Below the pieces are notes generated by a model. It saw only the letters and a list, made by a program, of their open reading frames with translations. It ran no database searches and was not told the origin of the DNA. From Morganella psychrotolerans (GTDB lineage Bacteria > Pseudomonadota > Gammaproteobacteria > Enterobacterales > Enterobacteriaceae), in NCBI RefSeq assembly GCF_001676155.1, contig NZ_LZEW01000001.1:930001-994000 (forward strand): a DNA stretch of 64,000 nt. The letters run 5' to 3'. The first letter of the stretch is position 1. The number at the start of each line of letters is the position of its first letter. Shown piece by piece: positions 1-10,143 of this stretch. The position numbers and the translations under genes were made by a program.

Positions 1-425
1 GTGCGGAGAAAATGCCTAACGTCAATATCTCCAAACACCGCATGGACAAGACATTCGACAACCCGGAAGAAGCGATTGCGATGTCAACCATGTATGCGGC
101 GAATCATCTCAACGGGGTGAAAGCGATTATCGCCATGACCGAGTCCGGTCGTACCGCCCGTATGATGTCCCGCATCAGTTCCGGTCTGCCAATCTTTGCT
201 ATGTCGCGTCATGAAAAAACCCTGAACCAGACAGCGCTTTACCGTGGTGTAACTCCGGTATTTTGCAGCACACACACTGACGGTCTTGCCGCAGTAACTG
301 AAGCGGTCAGCCGTTTGCGTGAAAAAGGCTATCTTTTCCCCGGGGATCTTGTGATGGTCACTCAGGGGGATCAGATGGGTCTGGTCGGCAGCACCAATAC
401 CAGCCGTATTCTTGAAGTGAAATAA
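1..425 (+). CDS. pykA: Pyruvate kinase II, C-terminal part (5' end outside window)
   Basis: Pyruvate kinase converts phosphoenolpyruvate and ADP to pyruvate and ATP in glycolysis. The open frame runs in from the window edge (the codons before the first ATG at 12 read Ala-Glu-Lys), so only about the last 140 residues are present. What is visible is the C-terminal alpha/beta domain, with the MTESGRTA phosphate-binding segment and the closing GSTNTSRI segment, close to E. coli PykA. It ends at a strong terminator and faces lpxM, the same arrangement as in E. coli. Identity is secure; the catalytic TIM barrel lies outside the window. Confidence 0.95.
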   Translation, partial: AEKMPNVNISKHRMDKTFDNPEEAIAMSTMYAANHLNGVKAIIAMTESGRTARMMSRISSGLPIFAMSRHEKTLNQTALYRGVTPVFCSTHTDGLAAVTEAVSRLREKGYLFPGDLVMVTQGDQMGLVGSTNTSRILEVK

Positions 426-444
426 TCACCTGAGATTACAAACA

Positions 445-477
445 AAACCGCCGGTCATCTGACCGGCGGTTTTTTTA
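445..477. terminator. Rho-independent terminator between pykA and lpxM
   Basis: A perfect 13-bp stem (AAACCGCCGGTCA / TGACCGGCGGTTT) is followed by a run of seven T. A-rich sequence on the other side means it can also stop lpxM transcription arriving on the minus strand. Confidence 0.9.
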
Positions 478-496
478 TGATGTAATGAAGGCTCTG

Positions 497-1477
497 TCAG
501 GGCAATTCTTTTCTCTTGAACCGCTGATATGGCTCTTCTTCGCCATCACGACGGGTTTTCAGCAGTTTCAGAATCCAGGTGTACTGCTCAATATTCGGGC
601 GTACAAGTGCTTCCACTTCTTCATTCATGCGCCTTGCGATATACGGATCATCCTGCCCGTCAATATCATCCATCGGCGGACGCACATGAATATGAAACTG
701 ATGATTTTTATGATCGTACACCGGAAACAGCGGAACAATCGCGGCTTTGCAGACTTTCATCAGCCGCCCGATAGCCGGCAGTGTTGCTTTGTAAGTGCTG
801 AAGAACGGCACAAACTCACTGTGCTCTGCACCATGATCCTGATCCGGCAGATAATAACCACTGTAACCATTACGGACACTGGCAATAAATGGCTTAATTC
901 CGGCTTCCCGTGAATGCAGACGCCCACCGAAATGCACCCGCGCTTTGTTCCATAAATAGTCTGCAACCGGGTTTTTCTGATGGTGGAACATGCCCGCGAC
1001 TTTATTTCCCTGTGCAGCAAACAACATTGCCGGTAAGTCTATCGCCCAGCCATGCGGCACCATAAAGATAATATTGCGCCCCTGCGCCTGTAAGCCATCA
1101 ATAATGTCCTGCCCATGGACTTGTGTGCGGGAAATAACCCGCTGAGGATTACGCAGACAGAGCTCTGCCAGCATCACAAACGCATGAGGCGCACTGGCAA
1201 ACATGTTATCCGCCAATTCCTCCCGCTCTGCCGCAGGCATGTCAGGAAAGCAGTAATAAAGATTAATCAGTGCCCTGCGACGGGCACTTTTGGCTAAGCG
1301 TCCGGCAATTTTACCAATACCGGCCAGCATAGGATCACGTAATTTAACCGGCAAAAACGTCAGCCCCGCCAGAGCGCCTGCCGCCGCCCACATTCCCCAG
1401 TATTTCGGGTGCAGATAGTGGCGGTGAAATGTCGGGATATATCCCGCTTTGCTGTCTGTATCGGTTTCTTTATACAC
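497..1477 (-). CDS. lpxM: Lipid A biosynthesis myristoyltransferase
   Basis: Late acyltransferase that adds the last secondary acyl chain to Kdo2-lipid A at the inner face of the cytoplasmic membrane. The 326-residue length fits the family. The HX4D catalytic motif is at H142-D147 (HGWAID), followed by the conserved YYLPDQDHG and KATLPAIGRLMKVC segments typical of LpxM rather than LpxL. The start is a GTG at 1477 with GGTG about 8 bases upstream. As in E. coli it sits next to mepM and convergent with pykA. Its promoter region holds an ERIC element and a small tandem repeat. Confidence 0.93.
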   Translation of the reverse strand: MYKETDTDSKAGYIPTFHRHYLHPKYWGMWAAAGALAGLTFLPVKLRDPMLAGIGKIAGRLAKSARRRALINLYYCFPDMPAAEREELADNMFASAPHAFVMLAELCLRNPQRVISRTQVHGQDIIDGLQAQGRNIIFMVPHGWAIDLPAMLFAAQGNKVAGMFHHQKNPVADYLWNKARVHFGGRLHSREAGIKPFIASVRNGYSGYYLPDQDHGAEHSEFVPFFSTYKATLPAIGRLMKVCKAAIVPLFPVYDHKNHQFHIHVRPPMDDIDGQDDPYIARRMNEEVEALVRPNIEQYTWILKLLKTRRDGEEEPYQRFKRKELP

Positions 1478-1564
1478 AGATGGACACCAATATTGAATTA
1501 AACATATATATCATAGTGTTATAACTATTTTAACGTATCATTATTAATTATTTATTCACAGATG

Positions 1565-1691
1565 TATACCCTTATTCATTCAAACTGCAGGTTCGTTGGC
1601 CACACTCAGCCAGCCGGGTCACATACTGATGTATGCTCCCCGTCTATCTTCCCTTGCCGCCTGCCTGCATCTCGAATGACGTTGGGTATAT
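1565..1691 (-). repeat. Full-length ERIC element
   Basis: About 127 bp bounded by TATACCC and GGGTATA. The central inverted repeat (GTCACATACTGATGTATGCTC region) matches the core of enterobacterial ERIC/IRU repeats. It lies between lpxM and mepM. Confidence 0.9.
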
Positions 1692-1761
1692 ACCTTTATT
1701 ATTCATTCAAACTGCAGGTTCGTTGGGTACAATTAAAGGTACAATTAAAGGTACAATTAAA
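1692..1761. repeat. ERIC end fragment joined to a 12-bp tandem repeat (x3)
   Basis: Immediately after the full ERIC, the left end of a second one (CATTCAAACTGCAGGTTCG) is truncated after GTTGG. It runs into three perfect copies of GGTACAATTAAA at 1726-1737, 1738-1749 and 1750-1761. The repeat may have been seeded by the broken ERIC end. Confidence 0.85.
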
Positions 1762-1782
1762 ATTAGCTACAGCGGATGAACA

Positions 1783-1811
1783 GAACGCGGATACCTGAGT
1801 ACCCGCGTTCG
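1783..1811 (-). terminator. Possible terminator hairpin after mepM
   Basis: GAACGCGG at 1783-1790 pairs with CCGCGTTC near 1803-1810 around an 11-12 base loop, just beyond the mepM stop. On the minus strand it is followed by only a weak T stretch, so this may be a stabilising hairpin instead. Confidence 0.45.
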
Positions 1812-1823
1812 CAGAAGAAGATA

Positions 1824-3188
1824 TTAATTGAAGGTCAGTTGCGGGCGCTGCTGTTTCACCACAGACAGGTAATTCGCACGATCCTTGCCGGACAATCCGC
1901 CGGAGCGTGGTAATTTAGCCGTTAACGGGTTCACAGCCTGCTCACCGTTCCAGACTTCAAAATGCAGATGCGGACCGGTTGAACGCCCGGTATTGCCGGA
2001 TAATCCGACCTTGTCACCCCGTTTCACTTTCTGACCCGGCTTGACTAATAATTTACGCATGTGCATATAGCGGGTCGTGAACTGGCGTCCGTGACGGATT
2101 GCCACAAAGTTTCCGGCTGCACCGCTGAATTTCGCAACGACCACTTCCCCGTCACCGACTGCCAGCACCGGTGTACCGACCGGCATCGCGAAATCGACGC
2201 CTTTATGCGGCGCAATACGCCCGGTTACCGGGTTTACGCGACGCGGATTAAAGTGAGAAGAAACGCGGAACTGTTTGCCTGTAGGGAAACGCAGGAAACC
2301 GCGTTCCAGTCCGTCACCTTTGGCATCATAAAAACGACCATCTTCTGCACGGAATGCATAATAATCACGTCCGTTAGTATGCAGACGGATAGCCAGCATC
2401 TGGCTCTGCTCCTGTTTGCCGTCCAGCATTTCGCGGGAGGTTAACACCGTAAAGCTATCGCCGTTTTTCACCCGGCGGACATCCACCTGCCATTGTAATG
2501 CTTTTGCGATATCCCGCACTTCACTTCGGCTTAAACCGGCTTTACTGACACTGGCATTCAGGCTGCCGCTGACTTTTCCGCTGATGCGTTTTGTCTGCCA
2601 TTCACCTTCACGGGTTTCTTTGGTTTCTTTAAATCCGTTACCGCTGCGGACATACGTCCTGGTTTCACGGCGGTTAACCGTCCAGTTCAGGGATTTCAGT
2701 TCACCGTCTTCGTTCAGTTCCCAGGCAAGGGTCTGCCCGATCTGAAGATTACGCAAACCTTTGTATTTATTTGATAATAATGCAACATCAGACGAATCGA
2801 TACCGTATTGCGTCAGAATGGCGGACAAGCTGTCGCCATTTGCAACGGTATATTCCAGCGATGTCGGGATGACGGTATCGGTCGGTGATGACTCATCAAC
2901 ATCATCAGACTCTTTTGCCAGACCTTCGTCCGGTAACTGGTCGCTGCTGTCCGTAATGATATCATCGGTATCCGCATCCACCTGAATAGTGCTGAGATCC
3001 GCAGGTGGTGCAAAATCTGATTCAATATACTGTTCGTTATCGGATGTCCGCTCGTGATATACAGCAAACGGGTGCCAGACAGCGACACCCAGAGTTGCGG
3101 CAGTTAACATTCCCAGCATCATACGATGCGCTTTCGGTAACTGGTTGTATATCAGAACGGCGGATTTTGCCATTTGCTGCAATTGCAC
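1824..3188 (-). CDS. mepM: Murein DD-endopeptidase MepM
   Basis: Cuts D-Ala-meso-DAP cross-links in peptidoglycan so that new material can be inserted during growth; anchored in the inner membrane and facing the periplasm. The 454 residues carry a hydrophobic N-terminal segment (about 22-40), a LysM-like region near residue 115-165 (NGDSLSAILTQYGI) and a C-terminal M23 peptidase domain with zinc ligands H328xxxD332 and the HLH motif at 407-409. The start is a GTG with AAGGA about 9 bases upstream. Only 16 bases separate it from the znuA stop, so it is probably co-transcribed with znuA. Confidence 0.93.
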   Translation of the reverse strand: MQLQQMAKSAVLIYNQLPKAHRMMLGMLTAATLGVAVWHPFAVYHERTSDNEQYIESDFAPPADLSTIQVDADTDDIITDSSDQLPDEGLAKESDDVDESSPTDTVIPTSLEYTVANGDSLSAILTQYGIDSSDVALLSNKYKGLRNLQIGQTLAWELNEDGELKSLNWTVNRRETRTYVRSGNGFKETKETREGEWQTKRISGKVSGSLNASVSKAGLSRSEVRDIAKALQWQVDVRRVKNGDSFTVLTSREMLDGKQEQSQMLAIRLHTNGRDYYAFRAEDGRFYDAKGDGLERGFLRFPTGKQFRVSSHFNPRRVNPVTGRIAPHKGVDFAMPVGTPVLAVGDGEVVVAKFSGAAGNFVAIRHGRQFTTRYMHMRKLLVKPGQKVKRGDKVGLSGNTGRSTGPHLHFEVWNGEQAVNPLTAKLPRSGGLSGKDRANYLSVVKQQRPQLTFN

Positions 3189-3204
3189 GCGTTCTGTTCC
3201 TTAT

Positions 3205-4119
3205 TTATTGCTCCAGGCAGGATGCGTACTGCGTCGATAACCGGGAAAGGAACTGTGTATAACCGTCCCTGCCCACTGCAATTCCGCTGCCCAGCGGGTC
3301 AAGTACGCCCATCTTCGCGTTCGTACCTTTGGCTACCGCTGTAATGACTGCCGGCCTGAATTGTGGCTCAGCAAACACACATAATGTGTCTTGCTCAGCC
3401 AGCTTTAATTTGATGTTGCTGAGTGTCTGTGCACCCGGTGAAATCTCAGGATTGATCGTAAAATGCCCTGAAGGCGACAGATCGAAGCGTTTTTCAAAAT
3501 AACCGTAAGCATCATGAAAAACAAAATATCCCTTATTTTTTACCGGTGCCAGCTGCTGAGTAATATTCTTCTCAGTTTCAGTAAGTTGTCCATTGAATTT
3601 ACGCAGGTTTACGTCCAACGCGGATTTTTTATCCGGATAACTCTCAAGGAGTTTATTATAGACAACCAGAGCCGTTTGCCGTGCAATATCCGGCGATAAC
3701 CACAGGTGCATATTATATACTCCGTGGTGATGATGTCCGTCGTCGTCGTGGTCATCATCTTCGTTGTTTTTCAGCAAAAACGGCCTGACTTGCTCAAGCT
3801 CACTGATAACAATCTGTTTTTGCACCGGAACAACCGCTAACGGCTTTTGCAAAAAGGTTTCCAGCTCCGGTCCGACCCATATAACCAAATCCGCCGACCG
3901 GATTTTTTTCAGATCAGAGGGTTTCAGTGCATAATCATGGGGCGATGCGCCATCAGGCAGTAAAATCTGTGTGTCCGTTACGCCATCCGCGATAGCGGCT
4001 GCGATTAATCCGACAGGACGTAATGATGTTAACACATCCGCACTGGCGGTTTGTGCGCTCAGACTCAAAAAAGTGGCGATAAACACCGTTTTTATACCGC
4101 GCCGTGACTGATGTAACAT
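3205..4119 (-). CDS. znuA: Zinc ABC transporter periplasmic binding protein
   Basis: Captures Zn2+ in the periplasm and delivers it to ZnuB/ZnuC. A signal peptide ends around residue 27 (AQTASA). Histidine ligands are visible at H61 (ASPHDY) and H138, and the charged, histidine-rich flexible loop characteristic of ZnuA lies at about 119-134 ([12 protein letters not shown]). Divergent from znuCB with a Zur box between them, and followed closely by mepM, the enterobacterial arrangement. Expression should rise when zinc is scarce (inference from the operator). Confidence 0.95.
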   Translation of the reverse strand: MLHQSRRGIKTVFIATFLSLSAQTASADVLTSLRPVGLIAAAIADGVTDTQILLPDGASPHDYALKPSDLKKIRSADLVIWVGPELETFLQKPLAVVPVQKQIVISELEQVRPFLLKNNEDDDHDDDGHHHHGVYNMHLWLSPDIARQTALVVYNKLLESYPDKKSALDVNLRKFNGQLTETEKNITQQLAPVKNKGYFVFHDAYGYFEKRFDLSPSGHFTINPEISPGAQTLSNIKLKLAEQDTLCVFAEPQFRPAVITAVAKGTNAKMGVLDPLGSGIAVGRDGYTQFLSRLSTQYASCLEQ

Positions 4120-4145
4120 AATTTAAACTCCGTGACATGATTTTA

Positions 4146-4168
4146 GTAATGTTATATTATAACGTTTC
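4146..4168. promoter_or_regulatory. Zur operator between znuA and znuCB
   Basis: A 23-bp near-palindrome (GTAATGTTATA-T-TATAACGTTTC) closely matches the E. coli Zur box and sits in the shared znuA/znuC divergent promoter region. Zinc-bound Zur would repress both sides. Confidence 0.85.
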
Positions 4169-4195
4169 ACTCATTCTGCAAGATAACAATTTCCC

Positions 4196-5005
4196 ATGTC
4201 AACACTTATCGCGGTAAATGATGTATCCGTTACTTTCGGCAGCAATACCGTGCTGGAAGACATTTCATTTGCATTAACACCGGGTAAAATCATCACCCTT
4301 CTCGGCCCCAACGGCGCGGGAAAATCCACGATCGTCCGTGTTGTTCTCGGGCTTATCGCGCCGTCATCAGGGTCAGTAACCCGTACACCCGGGTTAACCG
4401 TCGGCTATGTTCCGCAAAAACTGTACCTTGACCCGACTATGCCCCTGACAGTTGCCCGTTTTCTGCATCTCAAACGCGGTGTCAGCAAAGCAGATTGCCT
4501 GACGGCACTCGGACGGGTAAACGCCGCACATCTGACGGACAAACCGATGCAGCGCCTCTCGGGCGGTGAAATGCAGCGTGTACTACTGGCACGGGCACTG
4601 TTAGCCCGCCCGCAGTTGCTGGTACTGGATGAGCCGACTCAGGGTGTGGATGTGAATGGCCAGGTGGTATTGTATGATTTAATCACACAACTGCGTGATG
4701 AACTAAACTGTGCCGTATTAATGGTTTCCCACGATCTGCATCTGGTGATGGCAAAAACAGATACCGTGCTCTGTATTAACCGCCATATCTGCTGCTCAGG
4801 TGAGCCGGATATTGTTGCGGCACATCCGGAATTTACGGCGATGTTCGGCACCCGCGCCGCCACACAAATCGGCGTTTACCGTCATCATCATAACCACAGT
4901 CATGAAAATGCCGCAGCGGTTTTATCCCCTTCAGCGCCCTGCTGCGGCAACCATTCACCTGTAAGCGGGTCACCGGATACTGCCACGGAGTGCCGTCATG
5001 ATTGA
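4196..5005 (+). CDS. znuC: Zinc ABC transporter ATP-binding protein
   Basis: ATPase subunit that drives zinc import through ZnuB. Walker A is at residues 37-45 (GPNGAGKST), the signature LSGGE at 121-125 and Walker B LLVLDEP at 141-147. The C-terminus has the His cluster known from ZnuC (YRHHHNHSH). It is extended to 269 residues, longer than the roughly 250 of E. coli, by a tail holding further His and a Cys-Cys pair (CCGNH). It overlaps znuB by 8 bases, implying coupled translation. Confidence 0.95.
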   Translation: MSTLIAVNDVSVTFGSNTVLEDISFALTPGKIITLLGPNGAGKSTIVRVVLGLIAPSSGSVTRTPGLTVGYVPQKLYLDPTMPLTVARFLHLKRGVSKADCLTALGRVNAAHLTDKPMQRLSGGEMQRVLLARALLARPQLLVLDEPTQGVDVNGQVVLYDLITQLRDELNCAVLMVSHDLHLVMAKTDTVLCINRHICCSGEPDIVAAHPEFTAMFGTRAATQIGVYRHHHNHSHENAAAVLSPSAPCCGNHSPVSGSPDTATECRHD

Positions 5006-5783
5006 GTTACTGTTACCCGGCTGGCTCGCCGGCATGTTACTGGCTATTGCTGCCGGTCCGCTCGGCTCCTTTGTGGTCTGGCGGCGGATGTCCTACTTCG
5101 GGGACACTCTGGCACATGCGTCTCTGCTGGGCGTTGCGTTCGGTTTATTGCTCAATGTCAGTCCGTTTTATGCGGTGATCGCCGTCACGCTGATCCTGGC
5201 GCTGCTGCTCGCCTGGCTGGAGCGCCGCCCGCAACTGGCTGTTGATACCCTGCTGGGCATTATGGCGCACAGTGCGCTGTCACTCGGTCTGGTGGTGGTC
5301 AGTCTGATGTCGGATGTTCGTGTGGATTTGATGGCTTATCTGTTCGGTGATCTGCTGTCAGTCACTTATGAAGATCTGCTGCCGATAGCCGTCGGTGTGG
5401 TAATTGTCACCGGTTTGCTGTTATGGCAGTGGCGGAATCTACTGTCAGTAACGATCAGTCCTGAACTGGCGTTTGTTGATGGTATACAGCCCGGTCGCCT
5501 GCGGATGATGCTGATGTTAGTCACAGCACTGACTATCGGGCTGGCAATGAAGTTTGTCGGGGCTCTGATTATCACATCATTACTGATAATCCCTGCTGCT
5601 GCCGCCCGCCGTTTTGCGCGGACACCGGAACAGATGGCAGCAGGAGCAGTAATTATCGGTATAATTGCCATTACCGGCGGGTTAGCGCTTTCTGCCGTTT
5701 ATGACACCCCGGCAGGTCCGTCAGTTGTACTGTCTGCAGCATGCTGTTTTATTCTGAGCCTGCTGGTTAAACCTAAAAACTAA
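4998..5783 (+). CDS. znuB: Zinc ABC transporter permease
   Basis: Membrane channel of the ZnuABC importer, 261 residues with about eight hydrophobic segments, of the ABC-3 metal permease family. The conserved N-terminal [21 protein letters not shown] stretch matches E. coli ZnuB. The start overlaps the end of znuC. A short ERIC and a bidirectional terminator follow. Confidence 0.95.
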   Translation: MIELLLPGWLAGMLLAIAAGPLGSFVVWRRMSYFGDTLAHASLLGVAFGLLLNVSPFYAVIAVTLILALLLAWLERRPQLAVDTLLGIMAHSALSLGLVVVSLMSDVRVDLMAYLFGDLLSVTYEDLLPIAVGVVIVTGLLLWQWRNLLSVTISPELAFVDGIQPGRLRMMLMLVTALTIGLAMKFVGALIITSLLIIPAAAARRFARTPEQMAAGAVIIGIIAITGGLALSAVYDTPAGPSVVLSAACCFILSLLVKPKN

Positions 5784-5790
5784 GACACTG

Positions 5791-5866
5791 TATACCCTTA
5801 TTCATTCAAACTGCAGGTTCGTTGGCCGCACTCAGCCTGCCTGCAGCCTGAATGACGTTGGGTATA
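5791..5866 (-). repeat. Short ERIC element (internal deletion)
   Basis: A 76-bp copy that keeps both ERIC ends (TATACCC...GGGTATA) but lacks the central inverted repeat. Located just after znuB. Confidence 0.85.
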
Positions 5867-5875
5867 TATATAAAT

Positions 5876-5913
5876 AAAAACCCCCGTCAGTACACACTGC
5901 GGGGGTTTTTGTT
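5876..5913. terminator. Bidirectional terminator between znuB and the amidotransferase gene
   Basis: AAAAACCCCCG pairs with CGGGGGTTTTT around a 13-base loop, with A and T tracts on both sides. It is suited to ending znuCB (plus) and the convergent gene (minus). Confidence 0.85.
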
Positions 5914-5930
5914 AATAACCAACGGGATGA

Positions 5931-6746
5931 TTACAGGCCGGTCACCGGATGGATGGACCGGCGTTTTTTCGTCTTCGCCATCGGGCGGTGAACTTTCTTT
6001 TCTTCTGTTTTTTCTGTTTTGCCACTGCGGCTGACAGTGTAGCCCTGAGCTAACTTATCGAGAAATTCAATAAGCTTCTCATTCATTTCACTGTAGCTGT
6101 GACGGCGGATAGCACTCGGCGTATCAACAAAACGGAAGGTCGACGCTGATTTCAGGTCATCTTCGCTATTGAGGATCAGATATTCAACCACATCGCGGGT
6201 AAATTCCATGTGGCACTGGAAACCAAACACCTGATTGCTGTAGGCAACAATCTGTCGCGGACATCCGGCACTGAAGGCAATAATCTGCGCATTTTCAGTA
6301 AGTCCCGGCATATCATTGTGCCAGTGACCAACACCCAGAGAATCCCCGAAATTCGAGAAAAGCTGGCTGCGTTTTCCGGCATTAGTGATATGCATCGTAA
6401 ACTTGCCTATCTCTTTGTCAGGGCTTTGCTCATACGGTGCCCCTAATGCCTCACCGATAAGCTGTGCGCCAAGGCAGACACCAATGACGGCTTTATTTGC
6501 CGCAATGGCGTTGGCAATAAACGCCTGCTCTTTTTTCGAATCAAAATAAGAGCATTCAGCTGTTGTTGTTGCCGGGCTTTGCGGGCCGCCCATTACAATC
6601 AGAAAATCAATACCGCTGACACTGTCAGGCAGCTTATCACCTTCATAAAGACGGGTGAATGTGACGTTGAATTTGTTCTTCCGTGCCCAATATTCGTAAG
6701 CGCCCGGCGCTTCAAAATAGTCATGAATGATAAAATGAACGCGCAT
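5931..6746 (-). CDS. Class I glutamine amidotransferase (GMP synthase-like)
   Basis: A free-standing amidotransferase-fold protein of 271 residues. The triad cysteine sits in GVCLGAQ near residue 93 and the histidine in FQCHMEF near residue 177, both as in the GuaA glutaminase domain. A basic C-terminal tail (KTKKRRS) follows. Such proteins release ammonia from glutamine or hydrolyse gamma-glutamyl compounds, but the acceptor here is unknown. The start has AAGGA 8 bases upstream. No synthase partner is adjacent, so a gamma-glutamyl hydrolase-like role is possible. Confidence 0.8.
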   Translation of the reverse strand: MRVHFIIHDYFEAPGAYEYWARKNKFNVTFTRLYEGDKLPDSVSGIDFLIVMGGPQSPATTTAECSYFDSKKEQAFIANAIAANKAVIGVCLGAQLIGEALGAPYEQSPDKEIGKFTMHITNAGKRSQLFSNFGDSLGVGHWHNDMPGLTENAQIIAFSAGCPRQIVAYSNQVFGFQCHMEFTRDVVEYLILNSEDDLKSASTFRFVDTPSAIRRHSYSEMNEKLIEFLDKLAQGYTVSRSGKTEKTEEKKVHRPMAKTKKRRSIHPVTGL

Positions 6747-6960
6747 AGTCAGTTCCTTTTCACTATATAGAAATTATCCTTTCTACAGTACAGGGTTACG
6801 ACTGCGCATGCCAATTTTAAAATATCGAATAATCACCAATTACAGGGGATTACTCCCGGAATAATCCCCGGAAAAACCATTTAATTATCATGAATATAAA
6901 AAGGTAAGCATATAATGTTTAATTGATTAATTATCAACTAGCCCGGTTTCGTTATCCTGC

Positions 6961-7971
6961 TTATTGGTTTCCGTGATGTTCAATCCCGAAATGACGATAA
7001 GCGTGTATTGTTGCCAGTCGTCCGCGCGGCGTCCGCTGGATAAAACCCTGCTGAATTAAGAACGGCTCAATCACATCTTCTATGGTTTCCCGCTCTTCGC
7101 CAATGGCTGCCGCCAGGTTATCCAGCCCGACCGGACCGCCCATAAATTTATCAATAATAGTGACTAATAACTTACGGTCGAGATAGTCAAATCCGGCGGC
7201 ATCCACACTCAGCATATCCAGCGCCAGCCCGGCGGTAGATTCGTCTATCGACCCGTCGCCTTTCACCTGGGCAAAATCCCGCACCCGGCGTAACAGCCGG
7301 TTGGTGATACGCGGTGTTCCGCGTGAGCGCATCGCTATCTGGCGGGCACCTTCAGCGGACATATCTACGCCCATAAAATGAGCACTGCGGCTGACAATGT
7401 GTTGTAAATCATCCACATTATAAAACTCAAGCCGCTGGACAATACCAAAACGATCACGCAGCGGAGAGGTCAGGGAGCCGGCTCTGGTTGTCGCACCAAT
7501 CAGAGTAAACGGCGGCAAATCAATTTTAATCGAACGGGCAGCCGGACCTTCGCCGATCATAATATCCAGCTGGTAATCTTCCATTGCCGGATACAAAATT
7601 TCTTCGACCACCGGCGATAAGCGATGAATTTCATCGATAAATAAGACATCGTGAGGTTCGAGGTTGGTCAGCATTGCCGCCAGATCACCGGCTTTTTCCA
7701 GCACCGGACCTGATGTTGTGCGCAGATTAACACCCATTTCATTGGCAACAATGTTTGCCAGCGTGGTTTTCCCGAGTCCGGGCGGACCGAAAATCAACAG
7801 ATGATCGAGGGCATCTCCACGCTGACGTGCCGCTTCGATAAAAATTTCCATCTGTGAACAGACCTGCGGCTGACCCACATATTCCGCCAGGAATTTCGGA
7901 CGGATTGCGCGATCCACCACTTCATCATCCGGTAATGTTTCTGCCGTAATCAGTCTGTCTGCTTCAATCAT
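6961..7971 (-). CDS. ruvB: Holliday junction branch migration ATPase RuvB
   Basis: Hexameric AAA+ motor that pumps DNA through the RuvA-bound Holliday junction during recombinational repair. 336 residues: Walker A GPPGLGKT at 62-69, Walker B DEIH at 113-116, sensor 1 GATTRAG, arginine finger region SRGTPRI and a C-terminal winged helix. Follows ruvA by 42 bases on the same strand, the classic ruvCAB order. Confidence 0.97.
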   Translation of the reverse strand: MIEADRLITAETLPDDEVVDRAIRPKFLAEYVGQPQVCSQMEIFIEAARQRGDALDHLLIFGPPGLGKTTLANIVANEMGVNLRTTSGPVLEKAGDLAAMLTNLEPHDVLFIDEIHRLSPVVEEILYPAMEDYQLDIMIGEGPAARSIKIDLPPFTLIGATTRAGSLTSPLRDRFGIVQRLEFYNVDDLQHIVSRSAHFMGVDMSAEGARQIAMRSRGTPRITNRLLRRVRDFAQVKGDGSIDESTAGLALDMLSVDAAGFDYLDRKLLVTIIDKFMGGPVGLDNLAAAIGEERETIEDVIEPFLIQQGFIQRTPRGRLATIHAYRHFGIEHHGNQ

Positions 7972-8013
7972 GACCTGTCACCCCGTTCTGCCGTCATCGT
8001 CTTTTCGTTATAT

Positions 8014-8628
8014 TTACAGCGCAGCGCGCAGTGCTTCGCGGATCAGTGTTTCACTGTCAGCACCCGGTTTGGTTACTTTCGCAATCATCCGGCTGGCTTC
8101 CTGCGGTTTATACCCCAGGGAAATCAGTGCTTCAACGGCTTCAGATTCCGCATCTGCCTGCGTATTACCCGCCTGCTGACTTGCCGGCAGTGACATTTCC
8201 GCATCGCGGAACAGGTCGCCGTTAAGCCCTTTAAAGCGGTCTTTCATTTCAACAACCAGGCGCTCGGCAATTTTTTTACCGACTCCCGGTAATTTAACAA
8301 GCTGTGCCACAGCACCCTGCTCAATCGCCGCAACAAATTGCTGCGCAGACATTCCGGAGAGGATAGCCAGCGCCAGTTTGGGTCCGACGCCGTTGACTTT
8401 GATTAACTCGCGGAACAACGCGCGTTCCTGTTTATCATTAAACCCGTACAGCAACTGTGCATCTTCGCGCACAATAAACTGGGTAAACAGGATGGCTTCC
8501 TGTCCCACGTCCGGCAGTTCATAAAAGCAGGTCATCGGCATGTGGACTTCATAGCCCACACCATTCGTTTCTAATAATACGATAGGTGGCTGTTTTTCCA
8601 GCACAATACCTCTAAGTCGTCCGATCAC
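8014..8628 (-). CDS. ruvA: Holliday junction binding protein RuvA
   Basis: Tetrameric protein that holds the Holliday junction open in a square-planar form and recruits RuvB. The start is set at the GTG at 8628 (reads [15 protein letters not shown]), which matches the family N-terminus and has AAGGA about 7 bases upstream. A longer open frame reaching 8724 has no homology in its extra residues. The product is 204 residues, with an OB-fold N-terminus, tandem helix-hairpin-helix motifs ([23 protein letters not shown]) and a C-terminal RuvB-binding domain. Confidence 0.96.
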   Translation of the reverse strand: MIGRLRGIVLEKQPPIVLLETNGVGYEVHMPMTCFYELPDVGQEAILFTQFIVREDAQLLYGFNDKQERALFRELIKVNGVGPKLALAILSGMSAQQFVAAIEQGAVAQLVKLPGVGKKIAERLVVEMKDRFKGLNGDLFRDAEMSLPASQQAGNTQADAESEAVEALISLGYKPQEASRMIAKVTKPGADSETLIREALRAAL

Positions 8629-8737
8629 GCGCGTTTCCTTTATAATTACCGGCAGTGCCCGTTTATAACATAAAAAAAAGCTGGACGTATATCCAGCTAT
8701 CAGAAAATTCAGTTTACCACGCACGGATACCCGGAGG

Positions 8738-9262
8738 TTACTCTTTCAGTCGTCCGCGCGCCATCACCAGGCGTGGTTGCCCCATCTGTATTAAATTCTG
8801 ATTGAAATGACAGTGAGTAATAGCAATCGCCAGCGCATCGGCGGCATCAGCCTGCGGCGCTGCCGAGAGTTTGAGGATAGAGCGCACCATATGCTGCACC
8901 TGCGCTTTCTCTGCGGCACCCGTACCGGTAACGGACTGTTTGACCTGGCGGGCGGCATATTCAAATACCGGGATACTATTATTAACTGCGGCGAGAATAG
9001 CCACACCACGCGCCTGCCCGAGTTTCAGGGCAGAATCGGCATTTTTAGCCATAAAGACCTGCTCAATGGCAAAATTGTCAGGCTGATACTGTGTGATGAT
9101 TTCGCTGACACCGGCGTAAATTTTTCCGAGCCGGGACGGGAGGTCTGCGACCTGCGTGCGGATACAGCCGCTGCCGATATACAGCAACCGGCGGCCCTGC
9201 TGGCGGATAACACCATAACCGGTCACCCGGGAACCGGGGTCAATACCCAGAATAATGGACAT
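8738..9262 (-). CDS. ruvC: Crossover junction endodeoxyribonuclease RuvC
   Basis: Dimeric resolvase that nicks Holliday junctions symmetrically. The acidic catalytic residues are visible: D7 in GIDPGS, the glutamate in FAIEQVF and two aspartates in the [10 protein letters not shown] segment near the C-terminus. The start at 9262 ([11 protein letters not shown]) gives 174 residues, matching the family. The sense strand shows no good Shine-Dalgarno before it, so translation may depend on upstream yebC. Confidence 0.96.
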   Translation of the reverse strand: MSIILGIDPGSRVTGYGVIRQQGRRLLYIGSGCIRTQVADLPSRLGKIYAGVSEIITQYQPDNFAIEQVFMAKNADSALKLGQARGVAILAAVNNSIPVFEYAARQVKQSVTGTGAAEKAQVQHMVRSILKLSAAPQADAADALAIAITHCHFNQNLIQMGQPRLVMARGRLKE

Positions 9263-9334
9263 AGGAGAACCGCGTATTTGCAGAAAGATGACAGAGAGAT
9301 ACACCATGTGCATCCCTCTGTAAAGGGAAGACGA

Positions 9335-10078
9335 TTACAGCAGCGCTGCGATTTCGTCAGAGATTTCGCCGTTGTGGTAGACTTCCTGAACATCGTCAGA
9401 GTCTTCCAGCATATCAATCAGGCGCATCAGTTTTGGTGCCGTTTCTTCGTCAAGATCTGCTTTGGTGGACGGGATCATAGATACTTCAGCTGATTCCGCG
9501 GTAAACCCGGCGGCATCCATCGCATCCTTCACATCACCAAGAGATTCCCATGCGGTATACACATCGATAGCACCGTCATCAAAGGCTTCAACATCTTCGG
9601 CACCTGATTCCAGAGCAGCTTCCATCACAGCATCTTCATCCAGACCCGGTGCATACGAAATCACACCTTTACGGGTGAAGAGATAAGCCACAGAGCCGTC
9701 AGTACCTAAGTTACCACCGGTTTTGGTGAACGCGTGACGCACATCAGAAACAGTACGTTTGCGGTTGTCAGTCAGACATTCCACCATTACCGCTGTACCA
9801 CCCGGGCCGTAACCTTCGTACACAATGGATTCCATGTTATCGTTTTCATCGTTACCCGCCCCGCGTGCAACTGCACGGTTCAGGGTATCGCGGGTCATAT
9901 TATTTGATAACGCTTTATCCACTGCCGCGCGCAGACGTGGGTTAGATGCAGGATCAGGACCACCAATGCGGGACGCCGTGACTAATTCACGAATAATTTT
10001 CGTGAAAATTTTACCGCGCTTAGAATCCTGAGCTGCTTTGCGGTGTTTGGTGTTGGCCCATTTACTATGACCTGCCAT
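9335..10078 (-). CDS. yebC: YebC/PmpR family regulatory protein
   Basis: A 247-residue member of the YebC/TACO1 family, beginning [15 protein letters not shown] as in E. coli. Family members have been described as DNA-binding regulators and more recently as translation factors that help ribosomes through difficult sequences; which role applies here cannot be read from the sequence. GGAG lies 9 bases before the ATG. It lies between nudB and ruvC in the conserved aspS-nudB-yebC-ruvC block. Confidence 0.95.
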   Translation of the reverse strand: MAGHSKWANTKHRKAAQDSKRGKIFTKIIRELVTASRIGGPDPASNPRLRAAVDKALSNNMTRDTLNRAVARGAGNDENDNMESIVYEGYGPGGTAVMVECLTDNRKRTVSDVRHAFTKTGGNLGTDGSVAYLFTRKGVISYAPGLDEDAVMEAALESGAEDVEAFDDGAIDVYTAWESLGDVKDAMDAAGFTAESAEVSMIPSTKADLDEETAPKLMRLIDMLEDSDDVQEVYHNGEISDEIAALL

Positions 10079-10143
10079 TCTCTAATCTCCAAATTAAGTC
10101 TTTACGACGTTCATTCATATTTATCCGCTGCCATTGCGGGAGG

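Noticed and set aside
1562-1798. Small open frame in the lpxM-mepM spacer
   Set aside because: It is the translation of an ERIC element and a 12-bp repeat, not a gene.
8807-9493. 228-codon plus-strand open frame
   Set aside because: It lies antisense across ruvC and the yebC end; both real genes are strongly conserved and the frame has no recognisable motif or ribosome binding site.
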